A DNA stretch of 64,000 nt from Desulfotignum sp. Its GTDB lineage: Bacteria; Desulfobacterota; Desulfobacteria; Desulfobacterales; Desulfobacteraceae. The stretch is from NCBI GenBank assembly GCA_011390635.1, contig JAABSA010000002.1, positions 62,308 through 126,307 of the forward strand. Direction: 5' to 3'. How positions within the stretch are numbered: position 1 is the first letter of the stretch; each line of letters opens with the position of its first letter. Both the position numbers and the translations under genes were made by a program. Positions 21,649 through 30,462 of this stretch are shown piece by piece. The notes under the pieces were generated by a model, which saw only the letters and a program-made list of their open reading frames with translations, had not been told where the DNA came from and did no database searches.

Positions 21649-22499
21649 ATGGTTATTACTCCCTTTACCGGGTCTGGATCTGCCAGGCTGGCAATGACCA
21701 CCCGACCGGGCCATTGGGACGGATGTTCATGCAAAAAATGATGTGTCTGCTCCCTTTTGCAGGCATACGGTTTTTCACAGCTCTGCCGGCTTTTGCCCAG
21801 TAAATCGGCAATGGCATGGCCGGCCGCCACCCGGAGCGGGTCATCCGCCTTGTTGAACCAGGCTGCGGCTGCCGGGTCGGATCCGGCAAGGCCCCGGGCT
21901 TTTTGTATTTCCAGTTTACAGGAGGCTGCCATGGCCCGGACATCCACCCTGTCCCCAAGGTGCAGACCGGTGTTGTTTGAAAATATGACAGCCCGGTGAA
22001 CATGGTGGTCATCCAGGGGGGTGTTGAGGGCATCCAGACCGGTGACATGAATAATGCAGGTGGTAACGGACGGGATCACCGGTTCATGGGTGTCGCTCGC
22101 CTTGATGGGCAGCTGCCGGGCGCCGTCCGCCTCCACAATGATCCAGTCAAAGCAGCCGGCATGCCATATCTCATCTATGATGGTTGCGGCAAATCCCTTG
22201 AGTTTGCCTGTGCCGGATACAGCAACGCTGCCGGCGGACAGATGGGGGTGATCCTTCAACAGCGGACCGCTTCGGGCAACCAGGTCTTCGGCAGTGTCTG
22301 TTACCAGGGTGACGGGAGACTGTTCTTTGGAGGGAAAATGCACATTGGTGGTGGTGGTGGTGAGAACAGTGCGGCCCGAACCGGCCAGTTCCCGGGCCAG
22401 GCGAAACATCAGGCTGGTTTTACCGCCGGCCCCGATAAGACTGACAACCCCCCTGCCCGGCAGATCCAGACTGTCAAGGATGGGAAACGTCATGGTCAT
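21645..22499 (-). CDS. yqeC: YqeC-type putative selenium-dependent hydroxylase accessory protein
   Basis: GVVSLIGAGGKTSLMFRLARELAGSGRTVLTTTTTNVHFP and EADGARQLPIKA; paired with mocA. Confidence 0.85.
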   Translation of the reverse strand: MTMTFPILDSLDLPGRGVVSLIGAGGKTSLMFRLARELAGSGRTVLTTTTTNVHFPSKEQSPVTLVTDTAEDLVARSGPLLKDHPHLSAGSVAVSGTGKLKGFAATIIDEIWHAGCFDWIIVEADGARQLPIKASDTHEPVIPSVTTCIIHVTGLDALNTPLDDHHVHRAVIFSNNTGLHLGDRVDVRAMAASCKLEIQKARGLAGSDPAAAAWFNKADDPLRVAAGHAIADLLGKSRQSCEKPYACKREQTHHFLHEHPSQWPGRVVIASLADPDPVKGVITI

Positions 22500-22523
22500 G
22501 CCTTCACCGGAATATCCAGGGGT

Positions 22524-22727
22524 TCATTTTCCCTGCTGCCGGAGACGGGTAACGGGTATGCCGCCGACACCCCAGTTATCGGTATCCACCTCGTCAATGG
22601 TCACAAAAGTGGTGGCGGGATTTTTGCCCAGCACATCTTTGAGCAACCGGGTCACCCCATGGATCAGTTCCGCTTTCTGCTCTGTAGTGGCCCCTTCCTT
22701 TGTAATTTTGATGTTAACGTAGGGCAT
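22524..22727 (-). CDS. 4-oxalocrotonate tautomerase family protein
   Basis: MPYVNIKITKEGATTEQKAELIHGVTRLL: catalytic Pro immediately after the initiator Met. Confidence 0.88.
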   Translation of the reverse strand: MPYVNIKITKEGATTEQKAELIHGVTRLLKDVLGKNPATTFVTIDEVDTDNWGVGGIPVTRLRQQGK

Positions 22728-22803
22728 AGTGCCTCCTTATTTCGTAAGATGATATCTGTTTGTCGCACCTTGATTTTTTGCCAGCCGATTGTTGGCAGAT
22801 GGC

Positions 22804-23832
22804 TTACACCACCCCGTCCAGTTCATGCTTCAAAGACCGGTTCATAAGGCGCTGCACGGTTTCTTTTACAGGAAAATTTTCAAACAGCACCCGGTACACC
22901 TCATTGCAGATGGGCAGATCCACCCCCAGTTTTCGAGACAGGTTGTACACGGACCGGGTGGTTTTCACCCCTTCAGCAACCATACGCATCTCCGAGATGA
23001 TGCCATCCAGTTTTTTGCCCTGGCCGATCTGGACCCCCACGGTGTAATTGCGGCTCAGGGCACCGGTACAGGTGAGCAGCAGATCCCCTACCCCGGCCAG
23101 TCCTGACAGGGTCAACGGATCGGCCCCTAAACGGGTGCCCAGGCGGTTCATTTCCGTCAGCCCCCGGGTGATGAGCGCGGCACGCGGATTCAACCCCATG
23201 TTCATGCCGTCACAGATGCCTGCGGCAATGGCCAGGACATTTTTCATGGCCCCTCCAATCTGGGTGCCCACAGGATCATCGTTCACATACACCCGGAAGG
23301 TGGAACAGGAGAACACGGACTGGACAAACCGGGCCACCTGCCTGTCGACGGAAGCCGCTGCCACAACCGTAGGAATACCGGCTGCCACTTCTTTGGCAAA
23401 ACTGGGTCCGGACAGAACCGCCAGATTTTTTGGAGGTATAAAATCCAGTATCTCTTCCATAATACCGGTCATGGTCAGGTGAGTCTTGTTTTCAATACCT
23501 TTGGAGGCACTTACCACCACCGCATCTTTGGAAATAAACGGTTTCATCTGCATGGCCACGGTCCGCATGCAATGAGACGGCACCACCACCACCACCAGGT
23601 CTTTTTCTGTAACCACGGTTTCCATATCATTGGAGGGACGAATGGATTCCGGCAGATGAAACCCCGGCAGAAACACCTGATTTTCCCGCAACGTGTCAAT
23701 CTGTTCTTTCACTTCAGATTCAAATACCCAGAAATCCAGGACAAACCCTTTTTCCGCCAGCAGCCTGGCCAGGGCGGTTCCCCAGGATCCGGCCCCCACC
23801 ACCCCGATACGTGTTGATTTTACATCACTCAT
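22804..23832 (-). CDS. gpsA: Glycerol-3-phosphate dehydrogenase [NAD(P)+]
   Basis: IGVVGAGSWGTALARLLAEKG, SASKGIENKT, GPSFAKEVA; likely start MSDVKS (23832) or upstream ATG at 23841. Confidence 0.95.
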   Translation of the reverse strand: MSDVKSTRIGVVGAGSWGTALARLLAEKGFVLDFWVFESEVKEQIDTLRENQVFLPGFHLPESIRPSNDMETVVTEKDLVVVVVPSHCMRTVAMQMKPFISKDAVVVSASKGIENKTHLTMTGIMEEILDFIPPKNLAVLSGPSFAKEVAAGIPTVVAAASVDRQVARFVQSVFSCSTFRVYVNDDPVGTQIGGAMKNVLAIAAGICDGMNMGLNPRAALITRGLTEMNRLGTRLGADPLTLSGLAGVGDLLLTCTGALSRNYTVGVQIGQGKKLDGIISEMRMVAEGVKTTRSVYNLSRKLGVDLPICNEVYRVLFENFPVKETVQRLMNRSLKHELDGVV

Positions 23833-24223
23833 GGCCTTCATGCACCTTATATAATAAAAAATTATACATATACAGCAAACCACCGGAAGATTCAATGTAT
23901 GATTTTTTGGTCTGTTTTGGTCTGAACATGTGCTATATGGCGTGGCTCTATGAGGAGCTCCTGGTGGTGTCCTGTGAACGGACCATCAGAGCCGGAGGGG
24001 GCCTGGCAGGATATGCCGGGATGGTTTTCAACCAGAGGACGGCTTGCCGCACTTCATCGTCCTTATGCAAACCGACCCCCGCAGGATCTCGGGCCGGGCA
24101 CAGGACACCACCAGGGGCGGATTCGGGGCCAGAGTGCTGCAGAGAACGGTCGAAAACCTGACATGCTTACGGCAAAGATTTCAGTTTCCGGTATGGTCAC
24201 CTGGATGCTGGACCAGCATCCTC

Positions 24224-24727
24224 TTATTTGTAGAAAACCTGATGGGCAGCCTGTTCTTCCAGAAACCGGTCCACGTTCTGTAAAATAAAGGTATCGCACT
24301 GATCAAACAACGGGGAAGAAATCTGCTGTCCCATGCGGGTTTTCAGCAGCAGTATTCTGTCAAGTTTCTGGTTTTGAAACAAAAAGAGCAGGACATTTTT
24401 CTTTCTGTACCGGGCGATCCAGGCATCGGATGTCTCCAACGCACGGGTATAGGTAAAATGGCGCTGTGTGACAAGCGCTGACCGGGTATGGGGATCACAG
24501 GTGATAAGGGTCCGGATGGCGGGCACCCGGTTGATTTCCGCCAGTATCCGTTGTTTGGGTGAATTTATTTTAAAGGCTTTATAACCGCCTGTGGTATACG
24601 AATAGATCCCGGTGGGGGCAATGGCCAGCAGTTCCACCAGGATCACAATCACCAGCATTGTGAACCCCAAACCAATCTGAAGGGCCCGCTGTCTTTTCTT
24701 CCGGGTCATCCCTGCCAGGAGGTCCAC
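24224..24727 (-). CDS. Uncharacterised single-TM protein
   Basis: 167 aa, N-terminal TM segment (LGFTMLVIVILVELLAIAPTGIYSY); no family recognised. Confidence 0.55.
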   Translation of the reverse strand: MDLLAGMTRKKRQRALQIGLGFTMLVIVILVELLAIAPTGIYSYTTGGYKAFKINSPKQRILAEINRVPAIRTLITCDPHTRSALVTQRHFTYTRALETSDAWIARYRKKNVLLFLFQNQKLDRILLLKTRMGQQISSPLFDQCDTFILQNVDRFLEEQAAHQVFYK

Positions 24728-24743
24728 AGCCTTTTGTTCCGGC

Positions 24744-25292
24744 CTAAAGGGCCAGCCCCCCTTTTACGTTATCCACGGTGTTGTCATCAAACAACCGGGC
24801 CACCAGTTCCAGGGAAAATTCCAGGGCTGTGCCGGCGCCTTTGCTGGTAATGCAGCATCCGTCCACGACCACATTTTTGTCCTGGATTGTCCCCCCTTCA
24901 ATCAGTCCGGCAAATCCCGGATGACAGGTCACCGCCCCCGGGGTAACCAGACCCAGGTGATGCAGCACCACTGCGGGAGAGGCGCAGATGGCACCGTACA
25001 GTTTTTTCTGCCCGGCCTGTTTTTTCAAAAGAACAGCCAGTTCTTCGGATTTTTTCAGATTTTCAGCACCGGGAATACCCCCTGGCAGCACGATCAGGTC
25101 AAAGGGCTGGTCCAGGCAGTCCTTGAGCAGCGTATCTGCCTTGAAACAGATACCCCGGGCAGCCGTGATTTCCATTTCATCCACAGATGCCACCACCACC
25201 TTTGCACCGGCCCTTCTGAGCACATCGATGATGGTAATGGCCTCCATTTCTTCGATTCCCTGGGCCACTGGTACCAATACGTTTTTTTCCAT
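24744..25292 (-). CDS. DJ-1/PfpI family protein (YajL/ThiJ-like)
   Basis: KNVLVPVAQGIEEMEAITIIDVLRRAGAKVVVASV, IVLPGGIPGAENL, YGAICASPAVVL. Confidence 0.93.
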   Translation of the reverse strand: MEKNVLVPVAQGIEEMEAITIIDVLRRAGAKVVVASVDEMEITAARGICFKADTLLKDCLDQPFDLIVLPGGIPGAENLKKSEELAVLLKKQAGQKKLYGAICASPAVVLHHLGLVTPGAVTCHPGFAGLIEGGTIQDKNVVVDGCCITSKGAGTALEFSLELVARLFDDNTVDNVKGGLAL

Positions 25293-25338
25293 AACTGCCT
25301 CCTTTGGATCATGGGTAAACCAGGTCATGACATTGACG

Positions 25339-26034
25339 TCAAAAACGTATGCCGTTCTTATGACCCAGCAACTGGTTTGCATACAGCGATGCAGTGATTT
25401 TCACCACTTTGATAATATGATCGCGTCTGGATGACTTGTCTTTTAAGGGAGCATTGCGGAATGTCATGAGAATACCGGTAATGGAGGCCACAAAGGCATG
25501 GGCATAAATCCGGGCGCTATCCTTTGCAACACCGTGGCGGCACAGCAGTTTGGCAAACAGATCGAAAAAGATCTTGGTCACGGAATCAAATTTTCCCATG
25601 ACCGGACGGGTCAGGTTATCCTTGAGCATCAAATAGGTCATCATCTGAAATGTGGACTCATTTTCAATAAGATGTTCCACAAATTTAACCCCGAACTGCT
25701 CAATACTGGCGGGTTCATCTTTCTCAACCATGGCTTCAAAATCGCGGCTGGCAGCAAAAATATCCTGGAGAAACGCTTCGTTGAACAGTTCTTCCTGGCT
25801 GGGAAAATACCGGTAAATAGTGGCAGGAGAGATGCCGGCCTCATCAGCCACTTCCCGCATTCCCACTTCATAAAAAGGCTTTTTTGCAAACAATGCCAGG
25901 GCGGATTCGATGACAATCTGCTTTCTTGCCTGTTTTTCCTTTTCCTTTAATTCAGCAAACCGTGATTCAGCCACAGATGATCCACCTTCCGTTGGGGTTA
26001 ACAAAAATTGGTGTCTTTGTTTTTTCCTTATCAT
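25339..26034 (-). CDS. TetR/AcrR family transcriptional regulator
   Basis: IVIESALALFAKKPFYEVGMREVADEAGISPATIYRYFPSQEELFNEAF HTH. Confidence 0.93.
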   Translation of the reverse strand: MIRKKQRHQFLLTPTEGGSSVAESRFAELKEKEKQARKQIVIESALALFAKKPFYEVGMREVADEAGISPATIYRYFPSQEELFNEAFLQDIFAASRDFEAMVEKDEPASIEQFGVKFVEHLIENESTFQMMTYLMLKDNLTRPVMGKFDSVTKIFFDLFAKLLCRHGVAKDSARIYAHAFVASITGILMTFRNAPLKDKSSRRDHIIKVVKITASLYANQLLGHKNGIRF

Positions 26035-26110
26035 GAGTTCTTATGTCTGACAAGGCAAAATACCATCCCTGTATTGACCACCACCCCCCGTCTCTGGTAT
26101 AAGGGGACCT

Positions 26111-26320
26111 GTGAACAACAAAAGAAAAACTGCCATGAAAAATAGTATGAAAAGAGATCTGTTCGATTTTGAAATCGGGTACCTGACCCGCAGTCCCTGC
26201 CTGTCCTGCAAGAACAAAAAAGACCTGCCCCGGTGTCATGATGACTGCCCTGTGCTGGATATGATCCAGACAACCCTTGCCAGGGGCATATCCAGCCAGT
26301 CTTCCAGGTATGAAAGCTGA
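26111..26320 (+). CDS. Small Cys-rich protein (possible zinc-ribbon-like)
   Basis: 69 aa with CLSCKNKKDLPRCHDDC (C-x2-C-x8-C-x3-C); stop overlaps the start of the downstream kinase. Confidence 0.55.
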   Translation: MNNKRKTAMKNSMKRDLFDFEIGYLTRSPCLSCKNKKDLPRCHDDCPVLDMIQTTLARGISSQSSRYES

Positions 26321-27347
26321 TCCTGGTGACCAATCTCTTTTTTGCGGGACATCCAACGCCCTGGTTAAGCGCTTTTTGTCCCCTGCTGTATTTAACCGCC
26401 TGTGCCGGCTGAAAACAGACACAGGGTTCACCCTGGCCCGGGCCATCCGGTCCGGGCAGAAAAATGCGGATTCCAGTATCGGCATTTATGCCGGGGATGC
26501 CCAATGCTATACCCTGTTCAAAGAGATCTTCGAGCCGGTGATCACAGCCTATCACCAGATTACAGCACCTGCCTGCCATACCCGGAACCTGGCTTTTGTG
26601 GATCTTTTCGACCTGGACCCGGACAGGGATTTCATTCTTTCCGCCCGGGTGCGGGTGGCCAGAAATCTCGATGCAATGGCGTTTACCCCCCACATCAACC
26701 GTCAGGACAGGCAAATGGTGGAAAAACAGATTCTGGATGCGCTGCACAGCCTGTCTGCACCTTTGAAGGGATGCTACCATCCCATGGAAAAAATGGATCC
26801 CGGGCAGATCCGGGATCAGGCCCATACAGGCAAGGCATTTATCCCCGGAGACCGGTTCCAGGAAGACGCCGGCATCAACCGTGATTTTCCCCTGTCACGG
26901 GGGGTCTATACCAGTGAAGACAAAACATTCATGGTCTGGATCAATGAAGAAGACCATCTGCGGATCATCTGTCTTGAAAAAACAGGAGATCTGGGCCGGG
27001 TTTTCAACAAGCTTGTCCAGGCCCTGGATTGCCTTGGCAAAGCCCTTGTATTTGCCTCCGATCCCTGCCTGGGTTATCTGAACGCCTGCCCCACCAATAT
27101 CGGGACCGCCATGCGGGCCGGTGTCCATATCCGTCTGCCCAAATTGGAAAAACACCCCGGAGAACTGGAAAAAACAGCCCAAGCCCATGGCCTCCAGATC
27201 CGGGGAACCTTCGGAGAGAAAACCCGGGTGACCGGATCGGTGTTTGATATCAGCAACCGCCGCCGACTGGGTGTTTGTGAAACCCGTATCATCCAGGATC
27301 TTTACACCGGCATTGCGGCCCTCATGGAAAAAGAGAAAAAATTGTAG
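26310..27347 (+). CDS. ATP:guanido phosphotransferase (phosphagen kinase, arginine-kinase-like)
   Basis: SSIGIYAGDAQCYTLF, DFILSARVRVARNL, WINEEDHLRII, CPTNIGTAMRAGVHIRLP (CPTN active-site motif), VFDISNRRRLG; both phosphagen kinase domains present. Start chosen at ATG 26310. Confidence 0.93.
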   Translation: MKADPGDQSLFCGTSNALVKRFLSPAVFNRLCRLKTDTGFTLARAIRSGQKNADSSIGIYAGDAQCYTLFKEIFEPVITAYHQITAPACHTRNLAFVDLFDLDPDRDFILSARVRVARNLDAMAFTPHINRQDRQMVEKQILDALHSLSAPLKGCYHPMEKMDPGQIRDQAHTGKAFIPGDRFQEDAGINRDFPLSRGVYTSEDKTFMVWINEEDHLRIICLEKTGDLGRVFNKLVQALDCLGKALVFASDPCLGYLNACPTNIGTAMRAGVHIRLPKLEKHPGELEKTAQAHGLQIRGTFGEKTRVTGSVFDISNRRRLGVCETRIIQDLYTGIAALMEKEKKL

Positions 27348-27421
27348 CGCCCTGGTTGCCATTCCCCTGACAGTACATATGGTAAAGTAAGGCAAAACTT
27401 ACAAAAAAAGGGGGTAGCACC

Positions 27422-28144
27422 ATGAAAACCATGCAGCATCTTGAAAAAGCAACCTTTGCAGGCGGATGTTTCTGGTGTATGGCATCTGCTTTTGAACCCC
27501 TTAATGGCGTAAAGAAAGTCATATCAGGATATACCGGCGGCCGCATAGAAAATCCTTCCCACCATGCGGTTGTCAGCGGTGAAACCGGGCACTTTTTATC
27601 CATTCAGATATGGTTCAACCCGAATACCATTTCCTATGGCACGCTGCTCACCTATTTTTTTCACCAGATTGACCCAGCAGACGATGGCGGCGCCTTTGTG
27701 GACAGAGGTCCCCAGTACCGCTCTGCTGTATTTTACCATACCCATGCCCAGAAAGAACTGGCACAAACCGCTGTTCATCGGATCAACCAGTCGAACATCT
27801 TTCAAAAACCCGTGGCCACCCGGGTAATGGCGGCACCTGTTTTTTTCAAGGCAGGTGACCGTCACCAGAATTATCATTTGAAAAACCAGACCAGGTTCCG
27901 GTTTTACAGGGCTGGTTCCGGCCGTGATCTGTTCATTGAAAAATTCTGGCAGAATGGCAACGAAGCAGTACTGGATCATCTTTTTTCACACAAGCATGTG
28001 ATCCACTATACCCAGGGTCATGAACATGAGCATGGACAAATTGACGGCATAAAACCCCGGTACAGCCCGGCGGCCCAGGAACCATTTTGGGAATATGGCC
28101 ATACAGACAGGCAGGACCAACGCAATGCCTGCCAGCACAATTGA
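27422..28144 (+). CDS. msrA: Peptide-methionine (S)-S-oxide reductase MsrA with C-terminal extension
   Basis: ATFAGGCFWCMASAFEPLNGVKKVISGYTGG, QIDPADDGGAFVDRGPQYRSAVFYH. The reading frame runs about 160 nt into the convergent gene. Confidence 0.9.
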   Translation: MKTMQHLEKATFAGGCFWCMASAFEPLNGVKKVISGYTGGRIENPSHHAVVSGETGHFLSIQIWFNPNTISYGTLLTYFFHQIDPADDGGAFVDRGPQYRSAVFYHTHAQKELAQTAVHRINQSNIFQKPVATRVMAAPVFFKAGDRHQNYHLKNQTRFRFYRAGSGRDLFIEKFWQNGNEAVLDHLFSHKHVIHYTQGHEHEHGQIDGIKPRYSPAAQEPFWEYGHTDRQDQRNACQHN

Positions 28145-28909
28145 GAATATGTCCGAAGCCAGGCTGCCTTTTATGACAAACAAAAAAACAGCCTGGCTGT
28201 AAAGACCGGTCCAGAGAAGGACCTGTATATTGTGTTCAGTGATGGTCCACATCCGACCCAATCTTGGAAATGCCATGGAGTGAACGTCCAGAGGCATCTG
28301 TCTTGCATCCAGCATCAGAAAATGGGGTACCTGCCAGATGCCCATTACCAGCATCAAAAGAAAAATCGTTTGAAATCCTGTATCACCAGTCTCCGGTATA
28401 CCTGCTGTCCATCCAATGGCCGGAGGCAGCATGCCGCATACAATCCCCGGCAAAACAGCCAGAACCGTCTTTTTTTTCAATGGGGTATACAGCCCGTTGT
28501 AGCAGACCAGGGCCAGTATCCCCAGCATCCAGGGCAGATTCTGGTGAAAACACAAAAACAATATTCCAAGCCCAGCCAAACTGCAGGCCGCTGCCAGAGC
28601 ACCCGCTGTGTTGACTGCTATTTTTTTTCGGGGAAGGATGCGGTTACAGGTTCTGACAAAATGGGTATCATATGTGCGGTCCTGGATATTGTTTCCCACA
28701 GCAGCCCCGGCCGCCAGCAGCCATACACCGGCGCCCAGAACCAGGGTATCCGCTCCCGGGCCGGCCATGGAAATCACATGGCCCAATACAGCGGACAAGG
28801 CAACATACAGCGTCAGGTGGGCTTTGGTGATCTCTGCTAACAGCTTCATCTTCGCTGCAGCATTGGCAGAACTGGCAGATATCGCCATAACGGCACTACC
28901 ACTCATCAT
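27986..28909 (-). CDS. ctaB: Protoheme IX farnesyltransferase / UbiA-family prenyltransferase
   Basis: UbiA-type multi-TM with NNIQDRTYD and CNRILPRKKI; immediately follows coxB. Start approximate. Confidence 0.85.
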   Translation of the reverse strand: MMSGSAVMAISASSANAAAKMKLLAEITKAHLTLYVALSAVLGHVISMAGPGADTLVLGAGVWLLAAGAAVGNNIQDRTYDTHFVRTCNRILPRKKIAVNTAGALAAACSLAGLGILFLCFHQNLPWMLGILALVCYNGLYTPLKKKTVLAVLPGIVCGMLPPAIGWTAGIPETGDTGFQTIFLLMLVMGIWQVPHFLMLDARQMPLDVHSMAFPRLGRMWTITEHNIQVLLWTGLYSQAVFLFVIKGSLASDIFSIVLAGIALVLPVCMAIFPKWFLGRRAVPGFYAVNLSMLMFMTLGIVDHMLV

Positions 28910-29507
28910 CTTCTTGTATCCATTCATCAAATTCCTCCTTGGACACCACCTCGACCACACCGGTCATGTCTGCGTGTCCCACACCACAAAATTCCGTGCA
29001 CTGAAAAAAATATTGTCCGGTCTTTTCAGGCAGAAACCAGGCATAGGTGTTGATGCCTTTGACAGCATCCACCTTGACCCGGAATGCCGGGATAAACAGG
29101 CTGTGGATCACATCTGCGGAGGTAACATTGAGCTTCACCGGTGTGTTCAACGGCACCAGAATTTCATTTTCAGTTTCCTTGCCATTGGCATAGATGAAAA
29201 TCCAGGAAAAAGACTGGGCAATCACATCGATCTCCATGGCATCGTCAGGCACATTGCGCAAACCGGTATATGCCTGCCATCCGGACACGAACATGGCCAG
29301 GGCAATAAAGGTGGGAATAAAGACCCAGGCTGTTTCCAAAACCCAGTTTCCCCGGATATCAGCCGGCACCGGATGCCTGGTCCTGCGGTAGCGGATGACA
29401 AAATAAATCATCACAAGGGTGATGGCAAACAAGAAAACAAAGGAAAATCCTATGATAAAATAAAAGGATCTGTCCACCAGGGCAACCGGATTTATCATAT
29501 CATTCAT
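28896..29507 (-). CDS. coxB: Cytochrome c oxidase subunit II
   Basis: Two N-terminal TM segments; cupredoxin CuA motif CTEFCGVGHADM. Confidence 0.95.
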   Translation of the reverse strand: MNDMINPVALVDRSFYFIIGFSFVFLFAITLVMIYFVIRYRRTRHPVPADIRGNWVLETAWVFIPTFIALAMFVSGWQAYTGLRNVPDDAMEIDVIAQSFSWIFIYANGKETENEILVPLNTPVKLNVTSADVIHSLFIPAFRVKVDAVKGINTYAWFLPEKTGQYFFQCTEFCGVGHADMTGVVEVVSKEEFDEWIQEDDEW

Positions 29508-29515
29508 CTTTTACC

Positions 29516-29797
29516 TCACCTGAATGCAACGTCCCAGAAAATAAAACCGATCATAATGGCTAAAAACAACACCGTGGACACAAAAGACCATACCACGGCC
29601 CTGCCTTCAAATTTCATGTGCATGAACACCACCAGCACCAGACCAGCCTTGGTTGATGCGATCATCAGGGCGATCCAGACATTCATCCATCCCAGGTCGA
29701 TATAGGATGCCCCCACCGTCACAGCGGTCAGTACCAGCAAGGCCCCCAGAACAAGCCCCAGGGTTTTGTATGCAACTATGTGGGATTCGGTTTCCAT
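29516..29797 (-). CDS. Cytochrome c oxidase subunit IV-like protein
   Basis: Small three-TM protein between coxC and coxB: IALMIASTKAGLVLVVFMHMKFEGRAVVWSFV. Confidence 0.85.
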   Translation of the reverse strand: METESHIVAYKTLGLVLGALLVLTAVTVGASYIDLGWMNVWIALMIASTKAGLVLVVFMHMKFEGRAVVWSFVSTVLFLAIMIGFIFWDVAFR

Positions 29798-29811
29798 GCA
29801 AGGCTCCTTTA

Positions 29812-30462
29812 TCAGACCACCAGATAAAACAAGGGAAAAATAAATATCCACACCAGGTCCACCAGGTGCCAGTAAAGTCCGCAATTGTCCAGCAGTGCAT
29901 CATTTTTAGACGTGATTTTCTGCTTTTGGACCAGCACAAGGCTTACGGACAGCAGTGTCATGCCGATGACAATGTGAAGCCCGTGAAGTCCTGTAATCAC
30001 ATAGTAAAGACCAAAAAACAGGTTCTGTCCTGCCGGTCCGTCCACCAGTTTTTCCGCACCTGGATATATTCCGAGAGCGATCTTGTGGCCCCATTCAAAA
30101 TATTTGTTCACCAGAAAAATCCCGCCACATCCCAATGCACCCCCAAGGCCGGCCAGTGCGATTTTTTTGTGGTCTTTGCGCACCGCTGTAATACTGGCCG
30201 CCACAAAGAAGCTGGACACCAGCAGGATAATGGTGTTGATCACCCCGAAAACCCGGTCCAGCTCCTTTGCACCGGCAATAAAATCCTGCGTATACCTGGC
30301 AAAATACACTGCGTACAGCACAAACAATGCGCCGAACAAAATGATTTCCGTGTACAGGAAAAGCCACATCCCCAGTTTTTTGCCGGTCTGGTCAGTCTGC
30401 ACAGTTAATTCAGGCTCCCTCTGACTTGTTGGCAGGTGTATCCACGATCCCGCTAAAATCAT
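29812..30462 (-). CDS. coxC: Cytochrome c oxidase subunit III
   Basis: GMWLFLYTEIILFGALF, FGLYYVITGLHGLHIVIG, LYWHLVDLVWIFIFPLFYL; start approximate. Confidence 0.95.
   Translation of the reverse strand: MILAGSWIHLPTSQREPELTVQTDQTGKKLGMWLFLYTEIILFGALFVLYAVYFARYTQDFIAGAKELDRVFGVINTIILLVSSFFVAASITAVRKDHKKIALAGLGGALGCGGIFLVNKYFEWGHKIALGIYPGAEKLVDGPAGQNLFFGLYYVITGLHGLHIVIGMTLLSVSLVLVQKQKITSKNDALLDNCGLYWHLVDLVWIFIFPLFYLVV

Noticed and set aside
26031-26825. 264 aa - strand ORF
   Set aside because: Antisense to the phosphagen kinase, which has clear family motifs on the + strand.
27422-28144. MsrA as an additional selenoprotein
   Set aside because: The active site reads GGCFWC with Cys codons; no in-frame UGA.
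28608-29705. 365 aa + strand ORF
   Set aside because: Antisense to ctaB/coxB; no recognisable motifs.
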